Assembly (NCBI GenBank): GCA_943736015.1
Contig: OX031063.1
Location: 38,146,672-38,210,671, forward strand
Origin: Tridacna crocea
Lineage: Eukaryota > Mollusca > Bivalvia > Cardiida > Cardiidae
DNA: 64,000 nucleotides
Direction: 5' to 3'
In this document: one piece after another, positions 1 to 10,800 of the stretch
Layout of the letters: each line of letters opens with the position of its first letter
Position numbering within the stretch: the first letter of the stretch is position 1
Translations under genes and position numbers: made by a program
Notes under the pieces: generated by a model
The model's database searches: none
Told to the model about the DNA's origin: nothing
What the model saw: only the letters and a program-made list of their open reading frames with translations

Positions 1-190
1 TTTAACTTCATCATGTTATGCTCTTGGTGAAGGTCTTTCCTTTCACAGTTGGAGCACAGGTCGAAATCGGGGCACATCAAACATTTATAGCGAATTCCCT
101 TGATGGGCCCCTCACATCCATCACAAACAACTCCCTCATGGAGTTCCCCCTCAGGCTGTTGATCTTTCTTAGGGACTTCCGCATTTGGTA
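1..190 (-). CDS. SQSTM1: SQSTM1 coding exon 3, partial (ZZ zinc finger)
   Basis: The acceptor TTTTCAAG (minus strand) is followed by [10 protein letters not shown] and then a ZZ finger with all Cys pairs and the HxxxH tail (HQEHNMMK). The frame is still open at position 1, so the exon or gene continues outside the window. Confidence 0.92.
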
Positions 191-3100
191 CTTGAAAAGC
201 AAAGGTAACATTTTTTCAAAGTTATACTTCTATGACATGTTGGAAGATACCCTCAAGACTTTTTCTCAGAAGGTTTCAAATTATACAAAGCCAGTAAGAC
301 TAGGACTGTTTTATAAAATCTCAAAGTGCTAAATTACACACAAAGAAATTTCAAATATTGCAGGCTACCACCATTTCCTCCCTTTTAAAGGTGGCCCTTC
401 AGATTTTGGGACAAAATTTTACAAAAAATACAAAAAAATCATCCTTGTACTCCCAAAGCTTTATAACTTTCATCCATTAAACCCCAGTAGTCGAAAACCA
501 TCCGACAACTAGATAAATTAGAGATTTACTACAGCCCAGGTCGACAATGAAGGGAAACGCGGTCTATTTTTACATGAGCAACTCGATCATTTACATACCG
601 GAAATATACAGACGAAGCTTCAAGCATAGCATCCGAAGTTCTAGACATTATGGAAAATAATTAAATCTTTGTTATGTTACGGAATTTAATAGTCATAAGT
701 CACGTGCAAGTCACTTAACATTTCCACAATACTTTTTTGATTTTGGCGGGAAATCTAAAAATAGCTTAAGAGGCTACGTAGCCTTTTAAGGGAATACCAC
801 CAAAAAAATTTTTTTTTGTAATTTTATTATTCTTAATTACTGATGATTTGTATTGTTTTTTCATATAAATTCAGTGACATATATATTTCTTAATTTGGTG
901 TGATGTGAAAATTCTAAACACCCACCTTTAATGTTTCCATTTCCAAACAATATTTTCTCTTTGTCAAAGAAGTTGAAACTCAGGAATATTTGGGAAAAGT
1001 TTAAATGATAAATGCAATTGAGTCATGCCCCATGGAAAGGAGGTTTAATGCAACCTGACATGGACTGAAACTTTTTGCTATTTGTATGGCCAAGGACCAG
1101 TCTACCTCATGGCTAAGTCTGCACTTAGACAAAATAAATATTTTGGATCCATAGTTTTGCAATGACTTGCTCGGCATGTTGCCTTCCAGACCTTTTATGC
1201 TCCAGTTATTGGCTTATAAACTTGATTTCTTTTGATTACTGAAAATACATTCCATCAAAACTCAGATTTGAATCTCATTGCAGGGCTAACACAGTCAATA
1301 TAACTGATCCAAGATCTGACCAAATGTTCTATGCATAGTCTTATCTTGATCTACCATGTATGCCATTTATAAAAGTGACTGTTTAGGTCTTTATCACACA
1401 ATCAGGACTTTTCACACCCCTGTACAAGAAGCATTTAGAAAACATTGTTGGAAAAGAAGAAAATGCTGGTACCCAGCATTTTCTTCTTTTCCTACAATGT
1501 TTTCTTCTCCAACCAAAACAAAAATCATTATTTCACTTACATATAATTTTTCGTCTGCAAATCCTTTCAATTTGGATCAGTCTATTTTTTTGTCCTTTTG
1601 TAAAGGGTTAACTCTTTACCAAACAACAAAATTTTGGACTGGCCCAAATTGAAAGCATTTGCAGATGACAAAATAAATATAACTGAAAATTTGAAATTGG
1701 ATTTGGGAAGGGTAGATAACATTATGGGAAAAGGAAAAAATGCTGGTTACCAGCATTTTCTCCTTTTCCCACTTTTCAGAAGACCTTTTTCTTCGGGTTG
1801 TCAAAAGTCGGGATTGTGTGGTAAAAAGTTTAGGCAGTGAAAGGTTTATTGCCCAAGAAAGTTTGGTAAAAGGTTAATCCGAAATGAACAACACTCTTGA
1901 ATCATCCATACCTAAGGATCTAATGTACACTTTAAAGACAGAGTCTGTCACAAACCCAAGGGCTTCCATTTGCTCCTCGTCCGTGGAAAATAGAATTGAG
2001 TCTCCATCAGGATCTACAAAATAATGTAGGTAATATCCCAACTAATTAACTCTGCAAAACAAGGTGGGGGAAAAAACGTTTTCTCCATTGAATTCTTCTC
2101 CCACAATGTTTGCATAAGTATTCTTCCTCAAAGGTCTTTGGTTATCAACATTCCATTAACCCTTTACAATCCTGTGTACAACATTGTGAGCAAAAGGGAG
2201 AAAATCTCCTTTCTCCTTTACCCACAGTGTTTCCTATCCTGTCAATGAATTTAAGTTCAATTGTACCACTTTGAGATTTGTCATCTGCAGACACACTCAG
2301 TTTGGAAGAGTCTAAAATTTGTCTTTTATGAAGGGGTTAAGAAATCTGCAGAAGAACTAAGAAGTACCAAAGTAAAGCTACACCCTTTATCCCCTTTCCC
2401 AACCTTCTCGAAAAAGACATTTAACTCTTTACCAAACAACAAAATTTTAGACTGGTCTAAATTGAAAGCATTCGCAGATGAAAAATTAAATGTTGTCAAA
2501 ATGCTGATTTCTTTTTTTCAATTATGGGTAGAAAACATAGTGGGAAAAGGAGAAAATGCTGGTTACCAGCATTTTCTCTTTTTCCCACAATGTTTTCAAA
2601 AGGCCTCTTTCCCAGGGTCGTTAAAAGTCGGACTTGTTTAGTAAAGGGTTAAACACTGAGGTAAGAGAACAAATCCTGCTCCCTCATTCTTCCCTTTTCC
2701 ACAATGTCTTCTACCTTTTCAAAAGCGAATTTCAATCCCAAAGTAGACAAGATTGAAAATTTTTCATTCAATAGAGAGTTAAATAAATATCAAACTGCAG
2801 ATAAATCAAAATACATGTGTACTTTTTGGCGAGATATTTTTAACTTTCAGACTTGACCTTTTACCAAACAATCCCTGGTTTTTACAACCCAGAGGAACAG
2901 GCCTACTACAAACATTGTAGGAAAAGGAACCAGCATTTTCTCCTTTTCCCACAAATTTATCTACTCTTTCATAGTCAACTTTCAATATCTGAGTTAAGTT
3001 TATTTTGCCATATTCAAATGCTTTCAATGTGGATGAGTCTAAAATTTTGTTGTTTGGTAAAGATTTAAACGTAACTTTAATATGTTTGTCACATTCACTC

Positions 3101-4432
3101 TTTACCAAATGAAAAAATTGTAGATTTGTCCAAATTGAAAGCATTTGCAGATGACAAAATAAATGTGGCTCGAAAATTGGAATTTGTTTTGGGTTGGGAG
3201 AAAACATGAAGAGGATAAGGAGAAAATGCTGGTTACCAGTGTTTTCTCCTTTTCCCACAATGTTTTCTACAGGCTTTTTTCTCAGGGTCTTTAAGCAAAG
3301 CACAAATCAGTTGCCAATGAGTTGGAAGTCTATCAAAAAAGAAAATCTGGAAATTTAGAAGCCCCCTCGATCTGCCAGTGAGTTGATTTGTCTCAGTAGA
3401 TAGAGAATAGGACTCGTGCACACAATGTTTCGGGTCACTTAAGGTTGTGGGTTCAATTCCCTGGCTGGCCAACTTAAATTACTAATAGTCTTTCAGATGA
3501 GACATTAAACCGAGGTCCCGAGTAACGGTGCTATACGCCGAGCACATTAAAGAACCAGGCAAAGGTCTAATTTTGACCTGTATCCATGCACTATCCCCCA
3601 TAACAAATAACCGTTTTCTGGTAGCATCGCTCAGATGGACAATTGGTAGCGACGATAAACAGAAATAACCATCATGTGATGTTCCAGTTTGTTAGATGGC
3701 AAGGATGTTTCAAAGGATGTCATAACTAATCCACACAAAAAGTGCAATATGGTTTGTAAAAGAAACCCCTTTAGTTCTGTTTCCACGGAAACCAGAGATC
3801 TCTAGTAAACCCCTGGGAAAGAAGCCTTTTGGAAACATTTCAAATGATCACCAGCTTTTTCGGATATTCCTGGAATGTTTTCTACCTTATCGAAGAAAAA
3901 ATGCACCATATGAGAGGCACTGAAATTGTCATCTGCAAATATTTTCAGCTTGTATAAAGCTAGAATTCTGTCATCTGGTAAAGAATTAATTTACTTAGCT
4001 CAATTGACAGATTTTGTCTTTGAATTTGTAGAAAACATTGTAGAAAAAAGTAACCATTGTCTTCTCCATTTTCTACAGTATTTCCATGAGGCTTCTTCCA
4101 TTGATTGTTAAGACTACGGACTTCTTTGTAAAGGGTTAATCCTTCGGATGTTTCATAACTTGTAAAAGCGCGATCACTCACTGACCTTTTGAGGACCATG
4201 TAGATCAGGATCAGACTGCACAGAACGGGGGTATTTGTAGATAACATCGTAATCAATACATACCTCTCCAATACAACGAAAAGTTGTCCTCAGCCAATCC
4301 TGGGAAGATGTTTGCGATCTTCTTCACTAGATAGGCATAGCTGCTGGACACGTCGGCTGGAATCTGAAAGCGACGTATTTCGCCGTTTTCTTTTCCATCA
4401 ACGTCTAAAAACGCCTTGACTGTCAACGACAT
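1..4432 (-). CDS. SQSTM1: Sequestosome-1 (p62) gene, 5' part: three coding exons, incomplete at the window edge
   Basis: Minus-strand exons 4432-4264, 2013-1912 and 190-<1 join in one frame (1-nt overhangs at both junctions). They encode the N-terminus of p62, the receptor that polymerises and links ubiquitinated cargo to autophagosomes. The PB1 domain has the basic cluster (LTVKAF, then EIRRF) and the acidic OPCA motif (DPDGDSI, STDEE); both polymerisation faces are therefore present. After a short linker comes a ZZ zinc finger with [19 protein letters not shown] and HQEH, including the two acidic residues of CPDFDLC that bind N-degrons in the family. The LIR, KIR and UBA regions must lie beyond position 1. 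The start ATG (4432-4430) is the first in frame, giving MSLTVKAF, close to vertebrate MASLTVKAY. Introns 1 and 2 are full of Hp1 elements. The gene is divergent from SREBF. Identity rests on remembered family motifs; I am confident. Confidence 0.93.
191..1383. other. SQSTM1 intron 2, repeat-poor part
   Basis: AT-rich intron sequence without a recognised gene. 1089-1200 resembles the fragment at 54231-54370 (both begin GGACCAGTCTACCTCATG), a dispersed repeat of unknown type. Confidence 0.6.
1384..1611 (+). mobile_element. Hp1 hairpin MITE
   Basis: The central hairpin is GGAAAAGAAGAAAATGCTGG and its complement. The right end GTAAAGGGTTAA is intact; the left end is decayed. It shares its right TTAA with the next copy. 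Plus orientation is defined by a left arm reading ATCCCTACTTTTGACGACC and a right arm with GTCTGCAAATGCTTTCAATT. Confidence 0.9.
1608..1832 (-). mobile_element. Hp1 hairpin MITE
   Basis: It begins TTAACTCTTTACCAAACAAC using the TTAA of the previous element and is inverted relative to it. The right end is decayed (AAAAAGTTTA). Confidence 0.9.
1912..2013 (-). CDS. SQSTM1: SQSTM1 coding exon 2 (OPCA half of PB1)
   Basis: The exon is 102 nt, with acceptor TTTGTAG and donor GTATGG on the minus strand. It encodes [15 protein letters not shown] and ends near VYIRSL, matching the acidic PB1 motif and last strand of p62. The reading frame is open only in the phase set by exon 1. Confidence 0.93.
2156..2340 (+). 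mobile_element. Hp1 hairpin MITE, internally shortened
   Basis: Both TTAACCCTTTAC and GGGGTTAA ends are present. The stem is diverged and the left arm is about 40 bp short. Confidence 0.8.
2421..2652 (-). mobile_element. Hp1 hairpin MITE, intact
   Basis: TTAACTCTTTACC and GTAAAGGGTTAA ends are at full length (232 bp) with a near-perfect stem. Confidence 0.92.
2853..3068 (+). mobile_element. Hp1 hairpin MITE with part of the first stem arm deleted
   Basis: The left end is CCTTTTACCAAACAATCCC. The inner first arm is missing (GGAAAAGGAACCAGC), so only half of the stem can pair. It ends GGTAAAGATTTAA. Confidence 0.85.
3095..3300 (-). mobile_element. Hp1 hairpin MITE, 3' end lost
   Basis: It starts CACTCTTTACCAAATGA. 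The stem is complete with one G/T change at its tip. The element stops in CTCAGGGTCTTTAAGC. Confidence 0.85.
3377..3610 (+). mobile_element. tRNA-derived SINE
   Basis: An A-box-like GTCTCAGTAGATAGAG and a B-box GGTTCAATTCC form a Pol III-type head. The body GATGAGACATTAAACCGAGG is a core sequence I recognise from aquatic invertebrate SINEs. Confidence 0.65.
3805..3989 (+). mobile_element. Hp1 hairpin MITE, degenerate
   Basis: GAAAGAAGCCTTTTGGAAAC and GTCATCTGCAAATATTTTCA align with the family; the stem is mostly lost. It ends GGTAAAGAATTAA. Confidence 0.7.
3986..4139 (-). mobile_element. Hp1 hairpin MITE, degenerate and shortened
   Basis: It shares TTAA with the preceding copy, keeps GTAGAAAACATTGTAG and ends GTAAAGGGTTAA. 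Confidence 0.7.
4171..4230. mobile_element. Hp3 fragment
   Basis: Left half of the stem only (GTAGATCAGGATCAGACTGC), in SQSTM1 intron 1 about 40 bp from the exon 1 donor. Confidence 0.6.
4264..4432 (-). CDS. SQSTM1: SQSTM1 coding exon 1 (first half of PB1)
   Basis: It starts MSLTVKAF and holds the basic PB1 residues, with EIRRFQIP about 20 residues in. It ends in YWR plus one base, followed by donor GTATGT on the minus strand. The length is 169 nt. The split codon continues as Asp in exon 2, restoring WRDPDGD, the expected OPCA entry. Confidence 0.93.
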
Positions 4433-4691
4433 CCTCTAATTCTGTTAGTTTCTTGAATTGTTCAAGTTGTCAACGATATTAACGCAAGAAAAAGTTGTAC
4501 ATTTAAGTTCTATAACGCTCTTGTCAATGACTCACGTTCACCTGATTAATATTGCGACGCAATTTCAATACACAATATTGTATTACGTAGTGATAGGTGA
4601 TGTTTAATTTACATACACAATCTATTTTTAGAATGTCCTTCACCGGGCATTCCCTTCCGGGTCAAATGAACAACATCAAGAAATATTCGAG

Positions 4692-4701
4692 ATCACCCCA
4701 T
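4692..4701 (+). promoter_or_regulatory. Candidate sterol regulatory element (SRE)
   Basis: ATCACCCCAT matches the LDL-receptor SRE-1 (ATCACCCCAC) at 9 of 10 bases. It lies 58 bp upstream of the SREBF start codon. Confidence 0.6.
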
Positions 4702-4717
4702 CGCGCGAAGTGTTTTG

Positions 4718-4722
4718 ATTGG
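4718..4722 (-). promoter_or_regulatory. Candidate NF-Y site (inverted CCAAT box)
   Basis: ATTGG on the plus strand lies 16 bp downstream of the SRE-like site. NF-Y cooperates with SREBP at about this spacing in vertebrate sterol-regulated promoters. A 5-bp motif alone is weak; the pairing adds the weight. Confidence 0.5.
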
Positions 4723-4759
4723 ACAATGCAGCGTGGTGTCATCTACAGAGAAAACAACC

Positions 4760-4868
4760 ATGGCCGACCCAACGAGTTGGTCGCTGAATGATGATGTGTT
4801 TCCAGACTTGGATAACGATATACTGTCTTCTAATTCTCTTGACAATTGCATTTTAGATGATATTGATG
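4760..4868 (+). CDS. SREBF: SREBF coding exon 1 (acidic N-terminus)
   Basis: The exon encodes [20 protein letters not shown] and ends in DDID plus one base, with donor GTAAGT. It is rich in Asp, Leu and Ser, as expected of the SREBP activation domain. Confidence 0.93.
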
Positions 4869-7800
4869 GTAAGTTACTCAAATTTCTTAATTTTTGTAAA
4901 AAAACACGACTTAATGTTCGCTTAAACATCAAAACATGAGAGGTGATTCAACGCAACGGGCCCACCAAAGGTTTCGGGATTGCTGTAATGTGGCAGTTGT
5001 TATTTCTTTAAGACACACAGCTTCCCAGGTATTTCGTCATTAGAAAACTTAGCATTCCCATGTTTTGTATTTTGTTTGGCTCTTCCAAACGGTATAATTA
5101 TAGACTTGTGTGAATTGAGATATTTTGCAGATCACAAAATTCAAATGAACAAGTGGAGGTAAGGGGATGGGTAAGAAATTAGTCTCAATAATGAGACGCA
5201 CCGGTGATCTTTTTCATATTTGGATATTTACTGTACACCGTACCCAGAGGCGACCAGTCGAAAAGTAACATTGCCTTTGGGGACAGTAAACTGTACTAGG
5301 TAGGAAATATGGTAAAGTAATATTTAGTAACCAGCATCCCCTCTTCCTTCATTGTTTGCAAAAGACTTTTCTCAGGGATGTTTTAAAAAGGGCATAATAC
5401 CAAAAAATATTACTGCAGTAAATAAAAAAAAAGGCTGTTTTTTTCAGTAACTAAAATTTGAAGATGGTAGACAGGTTTTCATTGACACAATTTTGTGTGT
5501 CATCAACTCTTGACGTATATTTTAAGAAAATGACCCACATTTTTTTCTATGATGCATCGAGGGAGAAAAGCCCGTCATCAAAGATTCCAAAACGCCTGGT
5601 AAGAGGACACTAAAACACATTTCAAGGACTCGAGGGTTTACTGTAAATTACAATATAGCTTAAGAAATACTTTGTTATTTGTTGAAAACAAGGGCATGAA
5701 TGCAACCTCCATTTTAAAATACAGGAATCAGCAGATTAATTGGTGAGAATATGAATAGTTTATTTTTAGGCCAAAATGGATATTTTCTATAAAGTAAAAC
5801 AATAAAGACTTTCCAAGCACAAAATTCAACCCTTGTACATCGTCAAAACACTAGTGTTAGTGATGATCTCCTTCAAAGAATACAATTACCAAGAAATATG
5901 ACAGCTTGTCTGAAGTTAGAGCATATTTTCTTGGTAAAAACAGGCAAAAATAAAGCATACTTAAGATACTGTTATGAAAAAAGTGTCATTTAGGCTGCAA
6001 GCTTCTTCTCTAAAGAAACTTGGAAGTTATTATATGTATCTCTCACCATCTTAAACATATGTAGGGTATACAAAGATTTACAGTGAATACAAAACATGAA
6101 AAAGATACATGTTTTCCCAAATACTTGCTTTTGTCCAAGGTAATTACATATTGGTGTAACCCCCACAAATTCCAAAATGACCCCCATAATGTTTGACTAG
6201 GAGGTCACAATGACCCCCTTTACATTTTTATTGCCAAGAGAAAACCCTAAGTGTAGATCACCAGCCAGACTTCAGATTTATACCAGTTGAATCTGAATCT
6301 TCTCTGCTGTGAATCTGAGGGCAACTTTGAGCAACCGAAATGAATCTGCTGTGATTAGATAGACTGAAGGTATTGCAGTCAGCTTTGAGAGTTTAACAGT
6401 TCAAAATATCTGACAAGATAGATCTAGAACCAGTCCGATTTTTTTTGCTAGTTCTTCTTGTTACTAGTTGCTAAAAAAGAGTTACTGCTAAATCAAATGA
6501 CCCAGAGAAGGAAACCTAATGAAAATGTTGAGGGAAAAGAACAGAATTTGGATAACCAGCATTTCCTCCATTGCCCACTATTTATTTTGTCAAAAAAAAT
6601 TATCAACGAATGCCATATTTTATTTTCATTCCACAAAAGTTTTCAAATTTAAGGAGTATGTTTTTGTCAATTTTTAACTCATCACCAGACCACAAAAGTT
6701 TAGACTTGTTCAAATTGATAGCGTTTGCAGAGAAGAAATTTTCGGTTGCTCAAAGTATATATTTTATGGTGCTGTAGAGAACATTTTTTTTTTTCAAATT
6801 TAGTTTCATATTAGAAAGAGTAAAAACTTTACCGCTTTTTTTTTTTTCCTATTACAGATATAGTGAAATATATTTGCCCTGATGGACCAGCCAGTGCAGA
6901 TGCTGATGTGTTCAGTGCAAGTGCTCAGCAAGACCCTTCCGACTTCTTGATACAAGATCAATCATTAGCACAGCCTAGTGACATCAAACAAGAACTGGAC
7001 TTCGACATTGGGGAACAGCTGCTGTTGTCACATGTAAATCAAGATTCAAACCCATTTTCAGTGACATCACATAGCGAATCATTACTTAGCAATTTACCAG
7101 GAAACAAACAACAAACTCTAAATCTCTCACAGCTAAGTAGTGCACAGCAATTACAACAAGCAGTATTGAAACTGCATGCACAGAGACAGAGCCAAGTTGC
7201 ACAACAGCAACAGAAACAGTTGCAACAGCAACAGTTAATACAACTTCTTTTGCAGTACCAGCAACAACAGCGACAACAAGAAGAGGAAAGGCAAAAACAG
7301 CAACAACAGAACCTGACCGTAACTCAAGATCAGCTCAAACTCCTTTTGCTAGAGTACCAAAATAGACAAAATAAGAGTAAACAGCTAGTTCAACAGTCAA
7401 AACCAGCCGTCCACAACAGTTCTGGAATTACCATTCAACAGCTACAGCAGGTTTTTTTTCTTTTTTTTCAAACGCTTCATATATTTGGTCATGGTTCTTA
7501 GATATGTATTACTTGTTCACAAAATGACAAAATTTTGGAAACATTCAAATTCAAAGCTCTTATAGACGAGATGTAGCTCAAGAAATGGAAATTGTCTTTG
7601 AACAGGCTGAAACATGGTGGAAATGGAAAAAGGAAAGATGCTGGTTACAATCATTCTTTCCTGGTCTCAAAATGTGTTCAAAAGCTTTCTTCATCAGCAT
7701 GCTCAAGTTTGGATCGCATGGTGAAGGGTTATTGTGGATTTATCCACTGATATGGGCCATAACTTTCATGCACAACTTAGTGGGATATTTGTAGACATTT

Positions 7801-10800
7801 TAAGATCAGATGCACAGCATTACTTCCTTTCTTTGAAAGTGGTGTTTTGAAGGCCACAAAAAAGTGCTTTTCTGACTTTAGATTAAAACAAGTCGGCATG
7901 TGACTTCTTGTGCCCCATTTGCACTGATTCATTTTGTTTGTGCAGTGTCAGTATTTAAATCAGTCCCAGGTTTAAATTCAGTTTGCTTTATTAAGCTAGG
8001 TAAAAAATTATACTAGTAATGTTTTTGCAAAATGCTAGTGTCCTGTATGACTCGCTGATTAAGGCAGGAAATTTGCTGCCAGGAAACCTTGCGATCAATA
8101 ATTCAGGTTGTAGTGCTGATCACATGGAATTACTGAATTTTTTCAAAGTGCTGCAGTGCCCCATTCGCATGCTGTTGATTTCCAGGAAAGAAGAACATTT
8201 GTAGAAAAAGTGAGCATGTACCATTATTGAACTACAAACTTGATTAATGTTAAAACCTGCATACAACATCACTTTGTTGTCTTTCTTGTTTTTCAGTTAC
8301 TAAACTTACAGCAACAACTTGGGCATGGAGAAACTGGCAACTCAATACCAATTCAGGCAACCACCCCATCACAGGTATCCTCGCCCATATCTATACAAGC
8401 ACCAGTCTCGCCCTCATCCATCCAGGTCAAACCATCTGCAGGCATTTTACAGTCATCCTCACCGGTACAACTACAAACCAGCCCTATTGTCCCATCCTCA
8501 TCCCCCGTCCAGATACAAACAGCACAAATCTCCAGGTCTAGTCCTAGTGTATCATCTGTGCAGAATGTGACACATGGTGGTGCCATTGTAACAACAAATA
8601 TCCCAATTCAGGTGGTGGAAAATGAGAAGGTGCCTATAAATAGACTGAATCAGTCCAAGCCAGGCTTGAGGCCCCCAAAAGGAGAGAAAAAGACATCCCA
8701 CAATGCCATTGAGAAACGCTACAGATTGAGCATCAATGACAAAATCACAGAGCTGAAGGATATTGTGGCAGGAAAGGAAGCCAAGGTAAGCAAGATGTTT
8801 ATTTTGTTATGAACTCTTTACTGGATTACAAAATTTTAGACTTTGTCTAAAGTAAAGGCATTTACAGATAAATAAATGAAAGTGAACACGTGCCAAACGA
8901 TTGGATTAACCCATTACCACACAATCCCCACTTTAGACAACCCTGAGATAGAAGCCTTTAGAAAACTTTGTGGGAAAAGGAGAAAATGCTGGTAACCAGC
9001 ATTTTCTCCTTTTCCCACAATGTTTTCTATTCTTCACAAAACAAATTTCAAATTTTTAGTCGCTATTATTTTGTGGTCTGCAAATGCTTCGATTTGGACA
9101 AGCCTAAAATAATGTCGTTTGAGTTAACTCTTTACCAAACAAAAAAATAGTAGACTGGTCCAAATTGAAAGTATTTGCAGACAACAAAATAAATGTAACT
9201 GAAAGTGTGAAATTTGGTTTAGGAAGGACGGAAAACATAGTGGGAAAAGGCCAAAATGCTGTTTACCAGCATTTTGTCCTTTTCTCACAATGTTTTCATA
9301 AGGCTTTTTGCTCCGGGTCGTTATAAGTCGGGATTGTGCGGTAAAGAGTTAATTCTTGAAGGGTATAAAATCTAGTCGATAAAGGGGAAAAAGCTGGTTA
9401 CCAAACTTTTCCCAGTGATGACTTCCATGGTATAAAGCAACAGATAGATGCGTTAAGCCTCCTTTTGCCAGAGCATGGCTCATAATTATGTTTGAATTGT
9501 TCATGACAGTAGTATAAAACTTTGAAAATATTCTAGATTCATGGAGAACTGCTTCGTCCATAACATTAGAACAAGAAAATTTTGCAAAGTTTGGAGCTAC
9601 ACCCATTTTGTGTACTTGCTGTAGAAAATTTATTATGGATAATGCATGCCACCAAGTGAGACATAACTTAAAGAACTATAAAATTGACCTTGTCTCAAGA
9701 CCAAATGAAAATATTAGAATGGTGTAGACTGGTCCTTTGGCATCTGAAATTTTACCAATACGTAGCTGACCTAGGTCGATGCTTTTTGCAGATGCAGTAA
9801 GCCCCCTTTTCACAGAGTGTGACTCAAATGTTATTTTGCTATGTTTCAAATACCAGTTTTAACTTAGCCCCATGTAAAGGCTGCAAATCTAGAGGATATG
9901 TGGAAGACCATGGCATGATGTGGTGGTGCATTGTAGTTGCATTGCATTGAAATTTAAAGTGTGCAATGTTTCTGCAGTGCAATCACTAAACTTGCCCAGA
10001 GCAGCATGGACAGCAGCAGCAATGGCTGACTACTACCTTATGACTCCAACGAATTTCAATGCTTTTTGAATTAAATGAGTATACAGTAGTGATAATATCT
10101 GTATTCACCTGGGTACGCAGAGATCAAGATTAACTTACAAAATATATGGATTCATGCTTGAAATTGGGGGATGGTGCTTGAATTATTTCCAAACTTGTAT
10201 GCCACAGGAAACAGTAAAATTCTTTTACAGACATTTCAGGCCAAGATTAGAACAACCAGAAGTTTGTTTCAGAAGTGAACTCAGGGCCTGTATTCACCAA
10301 CCATTCTTAAGAACTTTCTTTGTCTTACTCTCCAGAATTTTCTATATTTGAAAGTAACACAATTTCTGATTGCCTAAACCATGCTGTTTAGCCAATCAGA
10401 AATTGTGTTACTTACAAATATAGAAAATCTTGCAGAATAAGACTAAGAATATTTTCAAGAATGGTTTGTGAATATGAGCCCAGATCTTGGTGTACATTTT
10501 AATGTAGTTTTAGGCTACAAAAAAACCAACTTGAAATGTAGTATTTGGGTCTTGGGATGAAAATATCCATTTCAGTTTATATATAGGAAAGAATCAATTT
10601 TCTGTACCTCATCACCTTTGTGTTTTTTTTTGTATTTTAGCTTAACAAGTCTGCCATTCTCAGAAAAGGAATAGATTACATTCGCTACTTACAAGCCCAG
10701 AATGACAGACTGAAAAAGGAAAATATGTCACTGAAAATGGCTGCCAGAAAACAGAGTAAGTTACTATACAGTGAAATCTTGACCCTTTTAGTGGCCTTTA

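Larger units (their letters stand above)
4433..4759. promoter_or_regulatory. Shared SQSTM1-SREBF intergenic promoter
   Basis: Only 327 bp separate the two divergent start codons, so both 5' UTRs and core promoters must lie here unless there are further upstream exons. I see no clear TATA box in a suitable place. AP-1-like TGACTCA is at 4528-4534. A sterol regulatory element-like ATCACCCCAT is at 4692-4701, and an inverted CCAAT box (ATTGG) is at 4718-4722. It is one of the few stretches of the first 24 kb free of hairpin transposons. Confidence 0.75.

Noticed and set aside
1440-1500. Hairpins as microRNA precursors
   Set aside because: The stems resemble pre-miRNAs in size but belong to a high-copy transposon family with almost no loop; without small-RNA reads a miRNA call is not supported.
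2806-3303. 165-codon minus-strand ORF
   Set aside because: It runs through two Hp1 copies; its 'protein' repeats ([22 protein letters not shown]) recur wherever Hp1 is translated, so it is a transposon shadow, not a gene family.
3400-3470. tRNA gene
   Set aside because: The A and B boxes are those of a SINE head; no cloverleaf with a proper anticodon arm could be drawn, and a SINE body follows. The same applies to the heads at 31030, 37196, 38693, 41570, 46345 and 62545.
4528-4534. Nrf2-type antioxidant response element for p62 (as in vertebrates)
   Set aside because: Only the AP-1-like TGACTCA is present; the GC that completes the ARE core is CG here, so it is listed as AP-1-like only.
4715-4759. 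Extension of SREBF upstream of the ATG at 4760
   Set aside because: The frame is open upstream but its first codon is TTG. The ATG at 4760 is the first in frame and has a good context; the upstream bases overlap the SRE/NF-Y motifs.
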